Assembly (NCBI GenBank): GCA_002340515.1
Contig: DDMF01000133.1
Span: forward strand, 12,650 to 20,798
Source: Rhodobacteraceae bacterium UBA2553
GTDB lineage: Bacteria; Pseudomonadota; Alphaproteobacteria; Rhodobacterales; Rhodobacteraceae
Length of the DNA: 8,149 nt
Direction of reading: 5' to 3'
Below, piece by piece: positions 5,584 through 8,149 of this stretch. Below the pieces are notes generated by a model that did no database searches, was not told the origin of the DNA, and was given only the letters and a program-made list of their open reading frames with translations. The number at the start of each line of letters is the position of its first letter. The stretch's first letter is position 1. Both the position numbers and the translations under genes were made by a program.

Positions 5584-6801
5584 CTAGTTCGGGTTTTTGC
5601 GATCAATTTGGATCAAGATAAACGACAGACCAGAACAGAGTGTGACGCCAACCAACAGCGGTAAAGGTGTCCCGTTAAAGGCCAAGCCAACCGGTCCGGC
5701 GATGAGCACGGCAAGCATCGTCGGAAGCGCGCCGATCACGGCCGCAGCGGTGCCCGCAACATGGCCAAGCGGTTGGATTGCCAGCGCATTCAAATTTCCA
5801 AAGCTCAGCCCATTCAGGAAAAACAGCGTAATCGACCACGCCACAAATAACCAAAGCGCAAAGGCCCCCTCTGGTGACATCAGGGTCCAGACCATCAGCG
5901 TCGCGCCCGCCAGAACCGTTTGCGTGGCAAAGCCAGCCATCGCCAAGCGCCGCATACCAACGCGCACCACCAGGACCGAGTTCAGAAACCCCGCGCCCGC
6001 CGATAAGATCGTGACCAGAGCAAAGTAATAGGGAAAGGCGGTGCCGGTTCCTAAAACATCGACGAAAATCTGCTGGGCCGAGCTGAGATAGGCCATCAAC
6101 TGCCCAAAGGCAAAAGTAATCACGGTCATGTACAGCAGGGTAACACGGTTGCTCAGCACCATGCCAAAGGCCTCAATCACCGGCTTAAACCGCAAGGGCC
6201 GGCGCTTTTCTGTAGGCAAGGTCTCCGGTTGGCGCAGCCAGAACCAGGCCAGAATCAACATCGCGACGATAATATATGTGGTGAACATGTGGCGCCACCC
6301 AAAGGACAGGATCACCCATTGCCCAAACATCGGGGCAATGGCTGGCACCAACACGAAAAACGAAAACGCAATTGACGTCACACGGGCCATCAGGCGGCCT
6401 TCATAAAGATCGCGGGTTAAGGCCATCGCACTGGTGCGCGGGCCAGCAGCCCCCAAACCTTGTACAAAACGCCAAAACAGCAACGCCTCAAGTGATTGGG
6501 CCGTGATTGCCGCCGCCGCAGCGAGCATATAAAGCGCAAACCCGGCCCCCATCGACACACGTCGCCCAAAGGCATCCGACAAGGGGCCAAAGAACAACTG
6601 CCCTAAGCCCGCGCCAACCACAAACGCCGTAATCACCAATTGCGCGCGGTTCACATTGTCCGGCACCATTTCGCCGGCAATCTCAGGCAAGCCCGGCAGG
6701 ATGGAGTCGATGGAAAACGCCACCATCGAGGACAGCGCCGCCAAAAGCGCGATAAATTCAAACAGCGGCAGCGGTTTCTTTGGGGTGAAAATCGAGCTCA
6801 A
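5584..6801 (-). CDS. Bcr/CflA-type MFS multidrug efflux transporter
   Basis: A 405-residue inner-membrane proton antiporter of the major facilitator superfamily with twelve predicted helices. Motif A is FGPLSDAFGRR (71-81) between helices 2 and 3. RFVQGLGAA (111-119) opens helix 4, PAIAPMFG (153-160) lies in helix 5 as in drug/H+ antiporters, and GNLNALAIQPLGHVAGTAAA (335-354) is the late-helix signature of the Bcr/CflA branch. A basic loop (about 197-206) separates the two six-helix halves. The start is a TTG at 6801-6799, overlapping the stop of the oxidoreductase gene as TTGA. GAGG lies four nucleotides before it. The next internal Met (residue 26) would cut into helix 1, which supports the TTG. 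Substrates cannot be read from sequence: antibiotics such as bicyclomycin, sulfathiazole or amphenicols, or thiol compounds, are known for relatives. Confidence 0.93.
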   Translation of the reverse strand: MSSIFTPKKPLPLFEFIALLAALSSMVAFSIDSILPGLPEIAGEMVPDNVNRAQLVITAFVVGAGLGQLFFGPLSDAFGRRVSMGAGFALYMLAAAAAITAQSLEALLFWRFVQGLGAAGPRTSAMALTRDLYEGRLMARVTSIAFSFFVLVPAIAPMFGQWVILSFGWRHMFTTYIIVAMLILAWFWLRQPETLPTEKRRPLRFKPVIEAFGMVLSNRVTLLYMTVITFAFGQLMAYLSSAQQIFVDVLGTGTAFPYYFALVTILSAGAGFLNSVLVVRVGMRRLAMAGFATQTVLAGATLMVWTLMSPEGAFALWLFVAWSITLFFLNGLSFGNLNALAIQPLGHVAGTAAAVIGALPTMLAVLIAGPVGLAFNGTPLPLLVGVTLCSGLSFILIQIDRKNPN

Positions 6802-7454
6802 GTCGCCTCGCCAGGGGCAGCGTCAATCTGCTCCAGAATTTCGTCGATCACGCGCATCCAAAGATCGGCGGGTTGCGCACCGGGAACAACATGTTGATTT
6901 GAAATAACAAAAGTAGGAACTGAATTAACGCCCTTGGCGCGGGCATCCGCGTCACGCGCAGAGATGTCATCGCGGTCCGCGTCAGAGGCCAACAGCCGCG
7001 CGGTCACATCGCGCTCCATTCCAGCCTCAGCCGCAAGATCTGCCAGAACCTCCAGATCGCCCAAATCTTTGCCCTCAATAAAATAGGCTTTGAACAAGCG
7101 ATCCACCATGGCGTTTTGCTTTTCCTCAAGCCCGGCCCAGTGGATCAAACGGTGGGCATTGAGCGTGTTGGGCGTGCGTGTGATGGCCTCCAGATTGATC
7201 TCAAGCCCGCTGTCCTCCGCCGCTTGGGCCACCGGCATATAGGCTTTGATGGCGCCATCTTTGCCGCCGAATTTGGTTTCAAGATACGCGCGGCGATCCA
7301 TGCCGTCTGCTGGCATGTCAGGGTTCAGCTGAAAAGGATGCCAATGGATCAGAAAGGGATGATTGGGGCGTGCCTCCAGCGCGCGTTGCAGCCGGGCTTT
7401 GCCAATGTAGCACCACGGGCAAATCGGGTCTGAGAAAATATCCAAACGGATCAT
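6798..7454 (-). CDS. FrnE-like DsbA-family thiol-disulfide oxidoreductase
   Basis: A 218-residue protein with a thioredoxin fold carrying a helical insertion. It shows an early DIFSDPICPWCYIGKARL segment with the redox pair CPWC (Cys12 and Cys15 from the chosen start), a long helical middle, and GVNSVPTFVI with the cis-proline (Pro180) that packs against the active site. There is no signal peptide, so it acts in the cytoplasm, like FrnE and unlike periplasmic DsbA. Two starts are possible. The GTG at 7463 would lie only about two nucleotides from the AGGAG (7466-7470). The ATG at 7454 has AGAGG/AGGAG 8-11 nt upstream and is preferred. The gene overlaps the MFS transporter by four nucleotides, so the two are probably translated together. 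Related proteins act in oxidative-stress tolerance or polyketide chemistry; the substrate here is unknown. Confidence 0.93.
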   Translation of the reverse strand: MIRLDIFSDPICPWCYIGKARLQRALEARPNHPFLIHWHPFQLNPDMPADGMDRRAYLETKFGGKDGAIKAYMPVAQAAEDSGLEINLEAITRTPNTLNAHRLIHWAGLEEKQNAMVDRLFKAYFIEGKDLGDLEVLADLAAEAGMERDVTARLLASDADRDDISARDADARAKGVNSVPTFVISNQHVVPGAQPADLWMRVIDEILEQIDAAPGEAT

Positions 7455-7462
7455 CGCACTCA

Positions 7463-7470
7463 CCTCTCCT
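7463..7470 (-). promoter_or_regulatory. Ribosome-binding site deciding the oxidoreductase start
   Basis: AGGAGAGG on the minus strand. It is 8 nt (from its AGAGG part) upstream of the ATG at 7454, but abuts or overlaps the alternative GTG at 7463-7461. It therefore favours the ATG. Confidence 0.6.
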
Positions 7471-7522
7471 CTTCAGGCACTCGCCTTATCGTGGATTTAA
7501 AGCGATGAAAAGGGGGGAGGCC

Positions 7523-7550
7523 CATATAGGAAAATTACTAACCATGTTAA
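7523..7550 (-). promoter_or_regulatory. Sigma-70-like promoter for the FrnE-like / MFS operon
   Basis: On the minus strand, TTAACA (7550-7545, 5/6 to TTGACA) is followed after 16 nt by TATATG (7528-7523, 4/6 to TATAAT), inside the most AT-rich stretch of the intergenic region. The predicted start near 7516 leaves a leader of about 60 nt before the ATG at 7454. Confidence 0.55.
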
Positions 7551-7605
7551 CTAAACTGTCACGCCCTTAATCTGAAACAAGGAAAAGGTGCGGCGAAATT
7601 AGTCA

Positions 7606-7626
7606 ATGACGCGGGCGTTCCGTCAT
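7606..7626. repeat. Inverted repeat downstream of the acyl-CoA synthetase gene
   Basis: ATGACG (7606-7611) and CGTCAT (7621-7626) are perfect 6 bp arms around nine bases. It lies 33 nt beyond the stop of the synthetase gene and about 55 nt upstream of the proposed promoter of the next operon. On the minus strand it is followed by TGACTAATTT, a poor T-run, so it is at best a weak terminator. An operator is equally possible. Confidence 0.3.
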
Positions 7627-7658
7627 GCCCCCGTGAGACAGGTTTATGGCGGAATGCT

Positions 7659-8149
7659 TTAGTGGTGCGCCTCATAGTTTTCCCGCAGCTTGGCGCGCAA
7701 CAGCTTGTTGTTGGCGCCACGGGGCAGCGTTTCTACCGGCACAAACAGGCGGGGGCATTTGTAATGGGCCAACCGTGCGTGGGCGTGATCCAAAAGGGAT
7801 TGTTCTGGCACCTCATCCGTTTCAGGGGTGTAAAAACAGGCGATGACTGTGGTGTCTGCCTTAACTGCTACCTCGGCACAGGCCGCTTCATGCACACCGG
7901 GATGAAGCGCCATGGCGGCCTCCACCTCAATCGGAGAAACGCGAAACCCGCCTGCATTCATCATGTCATCCGAGCGTCCTTCAAAAGTGATGGCGCCCGC
8001 GTCATCCATGCTGACCGTATCGCCGGTCAAAAACCATTCCCCAACGAACCGATCTGCGGTGGCCTTGTCTGCGCCCAAATAGCCCAGCATCAGACCGGGG
8101 TCTGATCGGTGGACCGCCATAATGCCAGGCTGGCCCAAAGGCACAGGGG
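7659..8149 (-). CDS. AMP-binding acyl-CoA synthetase (ANL superfamily), C-terminal part, truncated by right window edge
   Basis: Activates a carboxylic acid as its acyl-adenylate and transfers it to coenzyme A. About 162 codons are visible, with the frame still open at the edge. The family has about 500-550 residues, so roughly the last third is present. Seen in order: WFLTGDTVSM, with the TGD aspartate that binds the ribose; FEGRSDDMMNAGGFRVSPIE, the hinge (A8) motif joining the large and small domains; and KCPRLFVPVETLPRGANNKL near the end, with the A10 lysine (AAG at 7706-7704). In place of the usual Ser/Thr-Gly-Lys this reads Asn-Asn-Lys. The gene ends EAHH-TAA at 7659. It is on the same strand as the FrnE-like/MFS pair but 204 nt away, with a promoter between, so it is probably a separate unit. 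Substrate class is not readable from this part. Confidence 0.92.
   Translation of the reverse strand, partial: PVPLGQPGIMAVHRSDPGLMLGYLGADKATADRFVGEWFLTGDTVSMDDAGAITFEGRSDDMMNAGGFRVSPIEVEAAMALHPGVHEAACAEVAVKADTTVIACFYTPETDEVPEQSLLDHAHARLAHYKCPRLFVPVETLPRGANNKLLRAKLRENYEAHH

Noticed and set aside
5216..5587. Alternative 123-codon plus-strand frame overlapping the excalibur-like gene
   Set aside because: The frame from 5254 has a signal peptide, patterned cysteines and the DxDxDG motif. The alternative has none of these and runs into the convergent MFS gene.
5556..5598. Possible bidirectional terminator between the convergent excalibur-like and MFS genes (CCCG ... CGGG-TTTTT, with inner GTAAG/CTTAC)
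   Set aside because: The stems are only 4-5 bp and joined by a large asymmetric internal loop. The T-run lies inside the MFS coding end. Too weak to call without a folding calculation.
1..8149. Mobile element, CRISPR, defence or phage system
   Set aside because: No transposase, integrase, direct-repeat array, restriction or toxin gene is visible. Every gene is a chromosomal housekeeping or common accessory type, and base composition looks even by eye.

Overview
The window looks like ordinary chromosomal DNA from an alphaproteobacterium, most likely a marine member of the Rhodobacteraceae (Roseobacter-type). This rests on moderately high GC, the cysteine-free metal site of the HemB protein, the Mfd sequence, and a small four-helix membrane protein of a kind I recall mainly from Rhodobacterales. 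I see no rRNA, tRNA, CRISPR array, insertion sequence, integrase or phage gene. I found no convincing new multi-gene system; the more interesting signals are small and mostly regulatory.

Layout, left to right. (1) 1-918, minus strand: 5' part of hemB (porphobilinogen synthase), running off the left edge. (2) 919-1134: a divergent intergenic region with several inverted repeats, an FNR-like half-degenerate box and a candidate plus-strand promoter. (3) 1135-1659, plus: a small integral membrane protein with a GTG start. (4) 1728-5186, plus: complete mfd, the transcription-repair coupling factor, with a TTGACA element placed so that its mRNA may be leaderless. (5) 5254-5562, plus: a small secreted cysteine-rich protein with an excalibur-like DxDxDG motif. 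(6) 5584-6801, minus, convergent with (5): an MFS transporter of the Bcr/CflA type. (7) 6798-7454, minus: a FrnE-like DsbA-family oxidoreductase overlapping the transporter by 4 nt (TTGA), so the two form a coupled pair read from a recognisable promoter at 7523-7550. (8) 7659-8149, minus: C-terminal part of an AMP-binding acyl-CoA synthetase, running off the right edge.

Functionally the genes are largely independent housekeeping or accessory functions: tetrapyrrole synthesis (hemB), strand-specific DNA repair (mfd), thiol redox plus efflux (the FrnE/MFS pair) and acyl or aryl acid activation (the synthetase). Only the FrnE/MFS pair shows clear operon structure. The long open frames antisense to hemB and mfd are by-products of GC-rich codon use. 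All intergenic stretches are under 300 bases.
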